From contig WBMV01003156.1 in assembly GCA_013396655.1 (NCBI GenBank), positions 1,430,065 through 1,494,064 of the forward strand: a stretch of 64,000 bases of DNA. The letters run 5' to 3'. The DNA comes from Campylorhamphus procurvoides (lineage: Eukaryota; Chordata; Aves; Passeriformes; Dendrocolaptidae). The notes beneath the pieces were generated by a model. It saw nothing but the letters and a program-made list of their open reading frames with translations, was not told the origin of the DNA and made no database searches. The position numbers and the translations under genes were made by a program. Position 1 is the stretch's first letter. Each line of letters begins with the position of its first letter. Positions 1 through 10,860 of this stretch are shown piece after piece.

Positions 1-180
1 TCTACAAGAGGAGCAAACTGAGATCACCACCGGAATGATCCCTTCCAGGCACTATTCCCAGCATTCCTCATAATTATGATAACAGAATTATCCCAGTTCA
101 GTTATCTCAGATGCTTTGAAGAATTTCAACCATAGTGTAAAGCTTAAAATTTATTTTTCCTAAATTTCATCTATATCTCT

Positions 181-212
181 CTTTTTTTTCTTTTTTCTTT
201 TTTTTTTTTTTT
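181..212. repeat. Poly-T tract with C interruptions
   Basis: An almost pure T run broken by two C bases. It is simple low-complexity sequence. No recognisable retroelement body sits against it on either side, so it cannot be assigned as a SINE or LINE tail. Confidence 0.9.
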
Positions 213-1740
213 GGGAGCATGCAAGTTTAGGTTCAGCTCTGCAGAGGAAAGCAGTTCCAACTGTAGCTGCATTCAAAATTCAAGATAACCTTAAAAAGTC
301 TGAAGCACAGATTTCAATGTCACTCTAAATGGATTCTTCCCCTAAATTATATTTTTTCCTCCAATGATTGATCAACAGACACTAACAGTTTTTGTTATAA
401 AGGCTTCTTATGGAAATAAATCACAAGAGAGTAAATTGGTATTACAGCACTTTGAAGCAATTCAGTTAAATTTGTGAGCCATTAAAAAATTTTTGCATGA
501 TTTGTTTTAGCAAAGCTTAATTTTAAAAGTTAATAAGAAAGTTAAACTCTCAAAGTCACCCTTACACCACCCACAGTTACTTCTTTGAAACTTCTGATAT
601 CCAACACTGTACATGTGCTCATGCATTCCCAGCCAGTTGTGCTATACATCTTTTTATATTTCTTATTGATGGTGTAGAGATTTCTGATGGATGCAACAAC
701 TTCCAATTTCTATTTAAATACAATTCTCTCCCTTAGCTGTTATTCTTTATTATATGATGAACAGATGTATGATGTTTCAAAAAGCCTTCATGGTGTGGAA
801 TATACAGAGGTACTTTGCTGTCTTGAATTGTCTGGGAAATGCAGTCATTGAACAGGTAATACAAGGAAATTAAAGAATGTGGGGATTGAAGTCACAGTAA
901 ATTCTGTAATTTGACCTAATTATGCTTAGAATCTACTGTTTGTAAGAAATTTGTCTTTGTGACAGAACTTAATGGCTCATGAGGCTTTTGAAGAATCCCT
1001 CACAGCTGATTGAGTTTCTGATTCTTTCACATCGTTTATTCAAATGTTGATGGACATCTATTGATTTTTCTTAACTTTTTACATAACCAAACCTTTCAAA
1101 GTCTTTAAAAAGAAAAGAGTGAAATCTTACCAAGAGTGGTCATCTTTGTGTTGAAGGCAAGGAGTGTTTTAATTGTGGTCAAGAATACAAATAAGAATTC
1201 TATAGTGAAGACAGCTTTAAAATCTATACATGACCTTTGTAAAGGTGCTGTGCAGTACAAATGTGTTCCAGGGATCTCTGATGATGGAGTTCCCAAAGCG
1301 CTACTCCAGTCATCTTATACTTCTGAGGGTAAAGTTAGTGTTGACTGTGAGTTTATCTAATACCATGGGTACAGTTCTGAAAATTCTGGTTTTGGGAAAT
1401 TTAAATTAATGCATTAAAAAATATATTCAGTATCATATCTTCCAAAATGGAACTCTGCATTACTTCCTCCAAGATTGCCTGCAGAATTTCTTGGAGAACA
1501 TCCAGATACTGCAAAAGCATTCTCAGGCTTATCAGAGTGTGAGGTATTTCTGAAATGACCAGAAAGTCAAAAGACCCCAGAATAAGTGTTTAAATGCTTC
1601 CTGTTTGTGGCACAAGCACACATCCCATGCAGTGTTCTCAGTGTGAATTAAAAATAAAACAATATCTGCCTTTGGGTCTCAGGAGTAGGTACTAGTATAG
1701 GTTTTTCTGACGTTTAAAAAGAGAGAAACATGTAGTCTAG
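213..1740. other. Unique AT-rich DNA, no gene seen
   Basis: No exon, RNA gene or recognisable transposon was seen. The reading frames present (74 codons plus at 1136-1360, 63 codons minus at 1105-1296) overlap each other on opposite strands, are short, and show no domain, signal peptide or repeat, so I treat them as chance frames. The sequence reads as ordinary AT-rich vertebrate non-coding DNA. Confidence 0.6.
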
Positions 1741-1818
1741 CCTTTTGGTTTGGTTTGGGGTTTTTTTGTTTTTTGGGGGTTTGGGGGGTGGGGGGGGTTG
1801 TTTTTAGGGGTTTTTTTT
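1741..1818 (+). repeat. T/G low-complexity tract with G-quadruplex potential
   Basis: Runs of G (4, 5, 6, 8 and 4 bases, at 1757-1760, 1775-1779, 1783-1788, 1790-1797 and 1807-1810) alternate with T runs. The three central runs are separated by only TTT and a single T, so the plus strand meets the usual G-quadruplex pattern. Whether it folds in the cell cannot be told from sequence. Confidence 0.85.
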
Positions 1819-3152
1819 AGTAGAACCATTCCTTCTCACTGTTCCAACTTACTTACTTCACATTTTAAAGGAATATATTCTTTTAGTGATTTCAAAATTA
1901 CTGAGATGGGGAACCACCAAGGAGTCTGAGGAGAAAATTTAGGGTGATTGCTTAATTTTTTTTTTCCTTAAAGATGAAATTTAAAATGCAGGTGCAGTAA
2001 GAGTTGGTAAAGGGCTATAACATATTTTACAAATCTCTGTGCCCCCCTGCAACTCTGTATGGATCATAATCAAAATTATTTTACTTTAAAGGATGTTACT
2101 GAATAAGCTCATGGAGCTGATTGAAGCGTCCAAGTCCTACATTGTGCTGCCAAGTAGGTTTGTATCACCCACTCTAGAAGTTCTAATATAGAAAGTGCTA
2201 GTTATTTCAGCATGCATCCAGTAAAAATAGTCTCATCTGCTGCTTCCTGTGCTACATACTAGTGATATGAACAGTAGCATTCCTTTCTGGAGGAACCAGT
2301 TCTAAGAGCCCTTTGGTTACAGCTTGGAATACTCCTGAAGGACAGCAGAGATGAATCAGAATTCTGTTTGTTCTCATTAATTTAATTGAAATAAATATTT
2401 GTTAATGTGGTGACTGGCATATGAGTATGACTTTTAATGGTAAAATAAAATTATTAGCTTGTATTTTTCAGTGTCTGAGTGTTTATTTATTTTAGTATTG
2501 TAATTGCTTATGCTGTTGGATAGGCCATGCATCTATGCAGGTTTTGTCAACCAGATTATGTTGCAGCAATTAATTTCCCTTCAATGAGTAAATAACAAAG
2601 CAATTTTACTTTACTCAGGTCTTATATTTCTCTCTGCATGTTCTTATCTTTCAGTAGATTATATATGCACTTATAAACTATTCCTGTAAGTAGCACGGTC
2701 CTTCAAAAATTACTTATTCTTACTTATGTTACTCTCATGTATAATGTCGATAAACATTATTTTTCCAGGGTTGTACTGTTGTCATGGTGCTAGCCTGATA
2801 AGTTTGTGTTATATGAGGCCCTGCTTGTTGTTAATGACCTTAAAAGTAGGCCTTTTTCTGCTGTGGTAGGGTATAAAAGTAGAATACCTTCTATTTTAAG
2901 GATAGGTAATATTTATTATTATTTGAAAGAAATAGCACCACATTATTCTTTTCCATTTTGTATGTAATCCCATTTCATTTTAAATCAATTTAATTTGAAA
3001 ACTCTTTACAATCACCAAGAAGATGGCATAACATCATTGATTTCAGTGGAAGTACATCAGTTTACAAACAAATTAAGATCTTTTCTTTAACTGCTGTATC
3101 ACAACACTGAAGTGTTTATATTCTTAATAAAGTATGTATATAATTGTCAGGG
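1819..3152. other. Unique AT-rich DNA, no gene seen
   Basis: No reading frame of note, no recognised repeat and no structured RNA. It ends directly against the LTR-like block that starts at 3153. Confidence 0.6.
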
Positions 3153-3924
3153 TGTGCTGGTTTAAAGAGGAACCAGCAGAAAAATGAACCCAGCTAAAGA
3201 GAGATTACAAGTTAGAGTTACAATTTACTAAAAAGATTACAATAAATACATTGAAACAGAGAAAAATTGGGGTTTTACCCACAAAAACTAGAGGCATAAC
3301 CCAGCACCCTGAGGAATCAACAGAATCATGTTCTTTAGCCCCTGTGTTGAGCACCACGAGGTCCTCCTGAGTGCAAAGTAAAAGGAAAGAAAAACCTGTT
3401 GGTGAGGACTGATGGTCACAGTCTTGTCGAGAGTGGTGGTCACAGTCCTATTGAGGTTCTGGTCCTCCTCTGGATCTCACAAATGGCACCAGAAGTCCCA
3501 AAACCTGGAGATTATACCTGCTCAGGTTCAGGCGGGAATGCCCAGGACCTCCCCTAGGGCAAGTCATTTCACAGGGGGTGATTTAACTCATGGGATATTT
3601 TTGGAATCTTTGATGGTTATTGAAGCTGCCTGTTATGCCAGTCCCTGCTGGCCCATTGACAGACATGACCCCTCAGGCTGGGGGGAAGGTGCTGATGCCT
3701 CCCCAGAAGGGAGTTATCACACCTGAGTCATTGGTGAGAAGATAGAAACATTCCCCTGCCTCTCAGGCTACACCCAGCTTGTAGCCTGTGGTGAAAGGTG
3801 TGCCCTGGGCAGCTGCTGCAAATGATCCATTATTGACAGAAATGACACAGAGGGTGTAGAATACATAGTTTTGGTTACACCCACACAGTGATAAACGGGT
3901 CCTGGCCGCTGTAACTAGGACACA
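3153..3924 (-). mobile_element. Probable solo LTR of an endogenous retrovirus
   Basis: The block begins TGTGCTGGTTT and ends GGACACA on the plus strand, so it carries TGTG...CACA termini as LTRs do. Read on the minus strand it starts TGTGTCCTAGTTAC, close to the start of passerine LTRs as I remember them, which is why I place it on minus. It is more GC-rich than its flanks, about 770 bp long, and has no gag, pol or env sequence beside it, so it would be a solo LTR left by recombination. The 105-codon frame inside it (3412-3726) is incidental. The target-site duplication is unclear: no clean 4-6 bp repeat abuts these ends. A 7-mer GTCAGGG lies directly before 3153 and again at 3937-3943, which would fit a right end near 3936 instead. 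Family assignment is from memory and untested. Confidence 0.6.
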
Positions 3925-6499
3925 GGGTTACATGTAGTCAGGGTAGGGGGGCGTAATATATAAATAAAAATGTAGTGATATCTGAAGAGGTTTTTTTGTT
4001 GTGTGTTCTTTTTTTCATTGGGTTCTTTTTAAGATACTAGAAACAACATAAAACAATTATAAAATGATTGTAAATATCCTGTTTGATCTTTTAAAAATGA
4101 ATGACGAACACTGTTTCAGTAATCAGTATGAAATAAAAACTGTGTCTGAGTTTTAGCTAAATCTTTTCTTAAGTGTCTTGTTGTAAATTCCTCTGAGAGG
4201 GCAACTGAGACTCTACTGGACAATTTCTTCTGCATAGAATGGAAAAAAGATGTGATAACATATCATCCTATTTAAAATAAAGGGTTTGGGTGGTTGTCCT
4301 TCAATATGCTGAGGAGGATGACTGACAGAGATATATAGTGATCAAAAGGTTCCAAGAGTGATTCTACAGTTAAGGTTGCATTTCAGAATAGAGTTTCTGT
4401 GAAAAATAAATCTAATTCTGAAAAACCTTTATTGTGAATTTCACACAGAAATATTGCATTGGATAAACATAGAACAGTATTTTACGTATTTCACAGGGTC
4501 TTTTTCTAGTGGTTGAGCTCTGGTTGGTCCATATAGCTCCAGATCTCCATTGCTCTTTTTTTCCAAGCTGCTCACAACATCTTCTTTATCCATCCTCATC
4601 AGTAGGTCTAAAGTCTTTAACAAGCATTAAAAATTCCTAAACATTTATATATGAAAAACTGTATTTTGAAGCTTTCAGAATTACTGAGGCAGAACCTACC
4701 TGCAAGGAGTAGTAGTGCCAAAGTTCATAACACCATGTTTTCTTCACACACACTGAAACAGTCTTAATAAGTCCATATTTTTTGTGATTTCTTCTCCCCT
4801 TAGGTCTTCTCTCAGATCAACATGCTTCTGTGCCAGATTCCTCAGCAACTAATAAGAATATCTTTCTTGCGATATAATGAAGAGAAGGCTGAGTAAGGAG
4901 AGATAAAACTATGCGTGCTTACTATTTTCTAAGTAAATCACCTGCTTTGGTGAGGAAAAAGGATATGTTTTAACCAAAAGTGGTTTAACTTCATTGCTTT
5001 GCTTTTGCAAGACTGAATAAATTCTATCAACTTCAAAACTGTTTTTATAGACTCTCATAACCATTGGAGAGAAGAAAGTGAGCAGCTGCCAATAAATTCC
5101 CATTAAACTGCAAGTAAATAAAATTCTTTATATAAAAACCTCTGTGATATCCAATGCTAGCCTTGCCATCAGGAAAAGACTCTGACCTACTGTTTTTATC
5201 AAACTGGAAGCAGAAGTTGAGCTTCAGCAGTTCTGTATTTTGCAAAAATTCCCTCAAAGCAGGAAAGATCAAAATCAGCATTGTTTGGCTTGTCCTCCTG
5301 CAGCTGAGATACTGGGAGCAACAAGAAAGGTTTTATTAGAAATTTTAAAGGTGAGTGAAACCACAGTTTGAGCAGGGAGTAGGGCAGCTGCAGGAAGGAC
5401 TGGCATCCTATAGAAGGATATTATTGACAGTCCTCTATTTTGAAAGGTAGGAAGAGAAAACAGAGGCTAGACCAAAGAATATATGGATTTTCAGGGGGTG
5501 AAGAGGTTAGAGAAGTTGCAGTACCTGAGACAGACAAACTATCAGTTGCAAAAATAAGTTTATCCTCGCTACCTACACCTCTTCTCCATTATTTGTTCTC
5601 TTATGAATTAAAGATTATATTCTAAGTGGAGCTGACAGCTGTTGTCAGATATATTACCTGAAGTACATAGAGTGCGAAATTGAAACATTCATTTGCCTTT
5701 ATTAATCACATGGTAAAGGAATGGAAACCCACTAAATGAATCCGTTTCCTGTCAAACTTACTATAGAAAATCCCTAGGTGATGTGAACTAAATAAATGTT
5801 TTCATAAGTCAAATCAAGGTTTTCTGTGACTTCCAAGTGATGTTTATTCAGTAAACAAGCCCAGCATCTCTCTGCGTTATCAGCGGCTGAGGTGCATCCA
5901 GTCTGTGAAGCTTGCATTTTAATCTTTCATCAGTATGCAGTGTACCAGGTTTCCTGTGACTTTGGACAGATTTTTATGCCTGCTTTTAGCTTTAGCTCTC
6001 CAACCCTTGCCCTGTTGTAAGCCTAGTTAAATAGGTACAACAGGTTCCTGGAAAAAAGGCCAAAATTGCTTAACAAAACTTAATGCCAAAGTGTAAAGGC
6101 AGAGAGGAAAGCTGCCATCATCAATGAACAGGTCACATTTGGAACTGAACACTCAGGGAACTGAGGCCAAGGAGGTTTAAACTTTTCACGATGTCTGAAT
6201 GGTGGTAGTACTGCAGAGGAGAGAAACTTGTGGAAAAGAACAAGGCATCAGATACTTCCTGGTTTAACGGCCTACATACAATCTGAGATCCATCAGTAAC
6301 GAAGATAAAAACAGAAGTCACATTATTAAAGCCCCAGATGTCTAACACAGGTGAAAAACGCATCATCCTTTTTGAAATATCCACAGAGTTTTGTTCACTT
6401 GTAAGCTCAGTATGAGCTCTGCAGCTTTTTGTGGACTCCAGCTCAGAGGCTTTCAATTCCTTTGTTTGTGTGACGGTTTATTTTGATATCGGTGGCTGG
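3925..6499. other. Unique AT-rich DNA, no gene seen
   Basis: Several short overlapping frames occur (the longest is 107 codons on minus, 6133-6456). None has a recognisable domain, and frames on the opposite strand overlap several of them. No RNA gene or further transposon was recognised. Confidence 0.55.
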
Positions 6500-6660
6500 G
6501 AAGTGGTTACAGTACCAAGCCTGACAGAGTTCAAGAAGCATTTGTACAGCGTTCTCAGGTACATGGTGTGACCTCTGGGAGGGGTCCTGTGCAGGGCCAG
6601 GACTTGGACTCAGTGATCTTTGTGGGTGTCTTCCAAATCAGGATATTTTATGATTCTATC
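6500..6660 (+). mobile_element. CR1 LINE, 3' end fragment
   Basis: The text 'ctgacagagttcaagaagca', a later stretch reading cagggccaggacttggac, and a closing 'caggatattttatgattcta' follow the 3' end of avian CR1 elements in order. In CR1 this region covers the end of ORF2 and the short 3' tail with ATTCTATG-type repeats. Only about 160 bp remains, the usual product of 5'-truncated retrotransposition. The 5' boundary is approximate. No coding capacity is left. Confidence 0.88.
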
Positions 6661-6690
6661 TTTATATTTATAAGAGATAGAGAGAGAAGG
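6661..6690. repeat. Short AT and GA-rich simple sequence
   Basis: TTTATATTTATAAGAGATAG followed by GAGAGAAGG lies directly after the CR1 3' end. It is probably simple-sequence expansion beside the insertion. Confidence 0.6.
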
Positions 6691-9600
6691 CAATACAAAA
6701 GATAAAGTCTAGAGTAATAAAAAAATTGTTGAAGCCTGTTACTCTTTCCAATTAACTTGTTAAAATGCCTAAGCAAAACTGTCAAAATATACTGGAGGTA
6801 TTTGATTAAAAACTGTAAAGATATTGGAATGGAAAATTATAATGTTCCTTTCTATGTATACAATTTATCTTCCTTTCCCAGTCAAGTACAAGTATCCCCT
6901 GTGATTAGAGCAAATTTTCCAGTGAGATTTTGTCTCCCCTGAACCCTGCTGAATGATTTAAGTGTGGCATCCAAGCTGGGTCAAACTCTTCCCATAATTG
7001 TAGGATGTTCTGGAGCTTTACAAAAATACTGCATATCCATGCCAAAAAAAAGGGATAAATGATGTTGTTGGAGTCTTTTTTTGGTTTTAGATCACAAATA
7101 CAGTTTTGAAGCTCTTTGTTATCTGTTTTGCTAGTACAGTAGTCAAATAAATTATGTCTGAAAGTGCTATCTATAAAGAACTTCTGCTCTCAAAACAAAG
7201 ATGACACAATAGAAGAAGGTCCAGTTTATTCTCAGAGGGTTGTAAGAATTCCATTTTGTAAAGTTATGACAGATTGCAGTTTCCTATCATATTGCTATTC
7301 ATCTTCTGTGTCAATGAAACCACACGATGTCCTTCCTTTATTCAGGGCAAACCTTTGATACTTAAACTGAGCAGTACAACAGGGATGAGCTTACACCTCG
7401 TCTGATCATGAGATGAAATTTATATGAAATGAAAGGCAGACTTAACCAGTGTAATTTAGGGTTCCTCCAGAGAGTCAGTGAGAATCAGTGAAGAGACAGA
7501 GGCACCCCTGCCATCATTTGTCTCATCCTAGACTGCACTCCTGGGATAAGCGTGATGAACTCAATCTGGAACATTTCATGGTGGGCTGCTGTAAGTCATT
7601 CATGTGCCTGAGCTCTGAAATGATTCTTCAGACTGCTCTGCAGCCTGCAGGATGGATAAACTCTGCTGGGAAAACTCATCTGTCACACAAGTGGTCTGAT
7701 GCTCTGTTCTCCAGCTGTCTCTTCAACATTGTACTGAAGCAGACAGAGGTGGTTTCATGTCATAGGTTTCTGTCATAGGAAGATACTTCCTTGTGCCTTC
7801 TACCCTGTTATGTGACCAAAATTCCTACATTTCTGTCATATAGCAGATGCAGCCACACATTTGAAAGAGGGTATTCATTTGCCCAGTAAACATGTACTGT
7901 CTCATCATGTATTGAAATCCAGTCTCTGCATTCATCCATTATCCTTTGTCCAATTACAATAAGGAAAACAATATTTTGCCTGTTCACCTTATGCCCAAAC
8001 TATTTAATCTTTGCTTGTGGCTGTGCTGGTTTCCTAATGTCCTGGCACAGGACCATTCTGGAAAAGCCACAGGAGAAGTTCTGATATTTATCAGCTTCCC
8101 TTTTAAAGAGAAGACTCACACAGTGAGAAGAGGTGACATATTAGAAAAACTAAGCAGAGGAAAAAAACCTTCACTTTATAACACATAACTACAGTTAGAG
8201 ATTTAAAGCTTGATGAAGAACCAGATGCTGCAATCAGTAGGGGGTGTTTTACATTGTGCAGTAGGTCAAACTACATGATCATTGCCTTCCCCTCGGGTCT
8301 CAAAATCTCTCTGTCTTTATTCTGCTCATTCTTCTCTATTGGAAGTGGTTTGCTTTAGAAGTGAGTCAGCTGCCAAACTAATTGACATTTAAGTTAATCA
8401 AGGAATTTGAACTGTTACTGGAAAAGGAAGTAGCCCATATTAGATAAGTGATTGTGGCAGCTTGGAGGAATTTACTCTCAGAAAGAAAGAGAAGCAATGT
8501 GTGAAAAACACCAGGAATATGTAAAGGAGAGAGAACTGGAAGAGAGCAGATATTTATTTAGCTGTGGTACAGGACTTTCTGTGTCAATCATACACTCATG
8601 TGTGCACAAGCCTAAAGGAAGTGAATGTCGTGAATGCTGGATTATAATGTGGTTTATAATTGATACTTATTATTTCTAAAATGATTATAGTTCTGGTCTC
8701 TATGGAAGGGAGACAGACTTTTTAAAACCCATAATTGTCAGAGATTTTTTGCCTCATATATCCTTTTTTCCATTTCTGAACATCCAGAAGCCAACTGGTA
8801 AGAAAAACAATTAATCTAATCTCTGAATTTAGCTCTGTTTGCCTGTGAAGAAGGTTGGAAATATCTGACTCTAGTGTGGGTTTAATTTCTTTCTGCCACT
8901 GTGATAGCAAGAGCTAACTGCTTTGAGAAGCAGATCTACACATCTCTAAGTCAGTAATTGGCTAGTGATAGTCTAAACACTGACACCTGAGGTGCACATG
9001 GGTGCCAAGAGCTGGTCTTGTATTGTCCATTTGAAAAGGGAACATGTACCCACACTTCTGCAAGGACAGGGCAACCATCTGATCATGAGCTAGCACCCCA
9101 CCTTGTGACGTTGTCTTCCACACTCAGACCTCTTATGCCCTTGCTCATGTGTCCCTGAAGTATGTTCTCCCTATTTGTCTTTCCTCCATTTATTTCATCC
9201 TAATAAACTTGTAGAAAATGTGCTTCCACTGTGCACTGAACCAACAAAAATAAAAGACCTATCCAGCTTGTTATAATTTTTTCATAGCTGGGATCTCAGA
9301 GCAGCATAGGATTTAAGAATATACTGGCAAGATGGGCTTCGGCTTCTACCATCTTTTCTAACCAAAGAACTGAAATATTGATGAGAAGTATGAGCCATTT
9401 AAGGTTAAAATATGTACTATAAATCAGACACCAACAGATGACCCCAAACTGGATATACAGCTGAATTAATTTTGGTTTCATGTGACGTCAGTATGGCCCA
9501 TTGGATGAATTACAGCCTTGCATTCACTCTGGGAACATCTATTGTCTATTTTGTTTTACCTGATTTTCAGTTTCAGGCAGGCAAATTGACCATGTATACT

Positions 9601-10659
9601 TCCTTGTGTCAGTAGCTAATTTTAGGTAACTAGTCTAATTGAAGATGTTATGCTCCTTTAGCTTGTCAAATAGAAATTCACATTTTCTGATTAGTGTGAT
9701 TCATTTATATTAGATTTGACTTGAGAGGATGACAATGTGTAATACAGAATACAAGGATGACAGGGCTCTCCATCTCATCCGTCACATTTCATTACGAATG
9801 GCCTAGTCAAGGCTGTGGCCTCTCACCTGTGATATGGTAAAATCTGAGCAGTATTGCAGTCATATATGGTCGACACATCTGTTCTCACAGGTGGTGATAT
9901 GCTTCCAGAAGGCTGACAAGCTAAACAGCTTTATTACATTTGTAACCCTTATACATAGCTGGCTTTGTGACATTCAGATGTGATCAAAAAGTACTGCAAA
10001 AAGCTTAAAGGAAAAGAGAAAATCCTTGAAAGAAAGCTAAAAAACTTTAAAGGGTACAAAATAACAAGGAAAGTTAAAAGTACCTAACATGTCTGTTGAT
10101 GGAAGAGAGAATGGTCTAGATGGGGAACTTGGAACAGTATTCAGAAGTTGAAAAACTTGTCAAGAAATAAAAACATGGTAGCAAATAAAAGAGTACCAGT
10201 AGCTTCAGCACAGAGAAAAACAAGGGGGAAAAGCAGTAGATAATAGAAAACGGTCCACAACTGTGTGCATGGAGAAGTACCATAATATATAAGCTCATTC
10301 ACAACAAAGGGCTGTGTGTGTGTGTCCAGAGCCTCTCAGACTCAGAGAGATAGGAAGCAAAGGTCAGAATCTCCCCAGATGATATAAAATCTGTAAATGC
10401 TGTATAGAATTGTGTATTGTGTTGCTTGTACAGTTCAAATGCCTTGCATACATACCACACATGTAGAATATTCAAATTCCTGTGCCACAGCAGTGTCCTT
10501 TCTAACTTTGTAGCCACTATTCCTGCCTTCTTGGTAATCATGGGAAGGATAGAACTTCACCTGCATGAACAGATTAATCTGCACACTCAGTCCATCATGT
10601 CCTGGCTCGTTGGTGCTACAGCACTTCCACATACAGCTGTCACTGACTCACAGCACCAT
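6691..10659. other. Unique AT-rich DNA, no gene seen
   Basis: Scattered frames of 60-96 codons (for example 7488-7778 plus) have no domain and no supporting splice structure that I could recognise. A short TG repeat lies at 10313-10325. A 9-base direct repeat TGTCATAGG occurs twice near 7760-7780. Nothing else stands out. Confidence 0.55.
10313..10325. repeat. (TG)6 microsatellite
   Basis: Six and a half perfect TG units. Short and probably of low variability. Confidence 0.85.
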
Positions 10660-10860
10660 TCATTTTGGAAGAAGCCTTGAGACATATCTAGTCCAATCTC
10701 CAAATTAAGTTCAACACTGAGTTTCGGGTTCTGGGGGCTTTGTACAGTTGGGTCTTTAAAAGAACTGTCTCCAAGGACAGAGATCCACAGCCTCTGAAAT
10801 GTCCAGGTTAAAGCCCCTATCTCCATTCTGTTGTAAGAATTCACTTCAAGCCCATTCCTT
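10660..10860 (-). mobile_element. Old CR1 LINE 3' region, minus strand
   Basis: Reading left to right it runs 'ttttggaagaagccttgaga', then 'catatctagtccaatctcc', then 'ctccaaggacagagatccac' and 'agcctctgaaatgtccaggt'. That is the order and spacing of the reverse complement of a CR1 3' region (usual forms 'ttggaagagacct', 'tctagtccaa', 'ctccaaggatggagattcca'). Many differences from the younger copies in this window suggest an old insertion. Ends are approximate. Frames on both strands across it are incidental. Confidence 0.62.

Noticed and set aside
3412..3726. 104-codon frame as a small gene
   Set aside because: It lies wholly inside the LTR-like block and has no resemblance to a retroviral or host protein.
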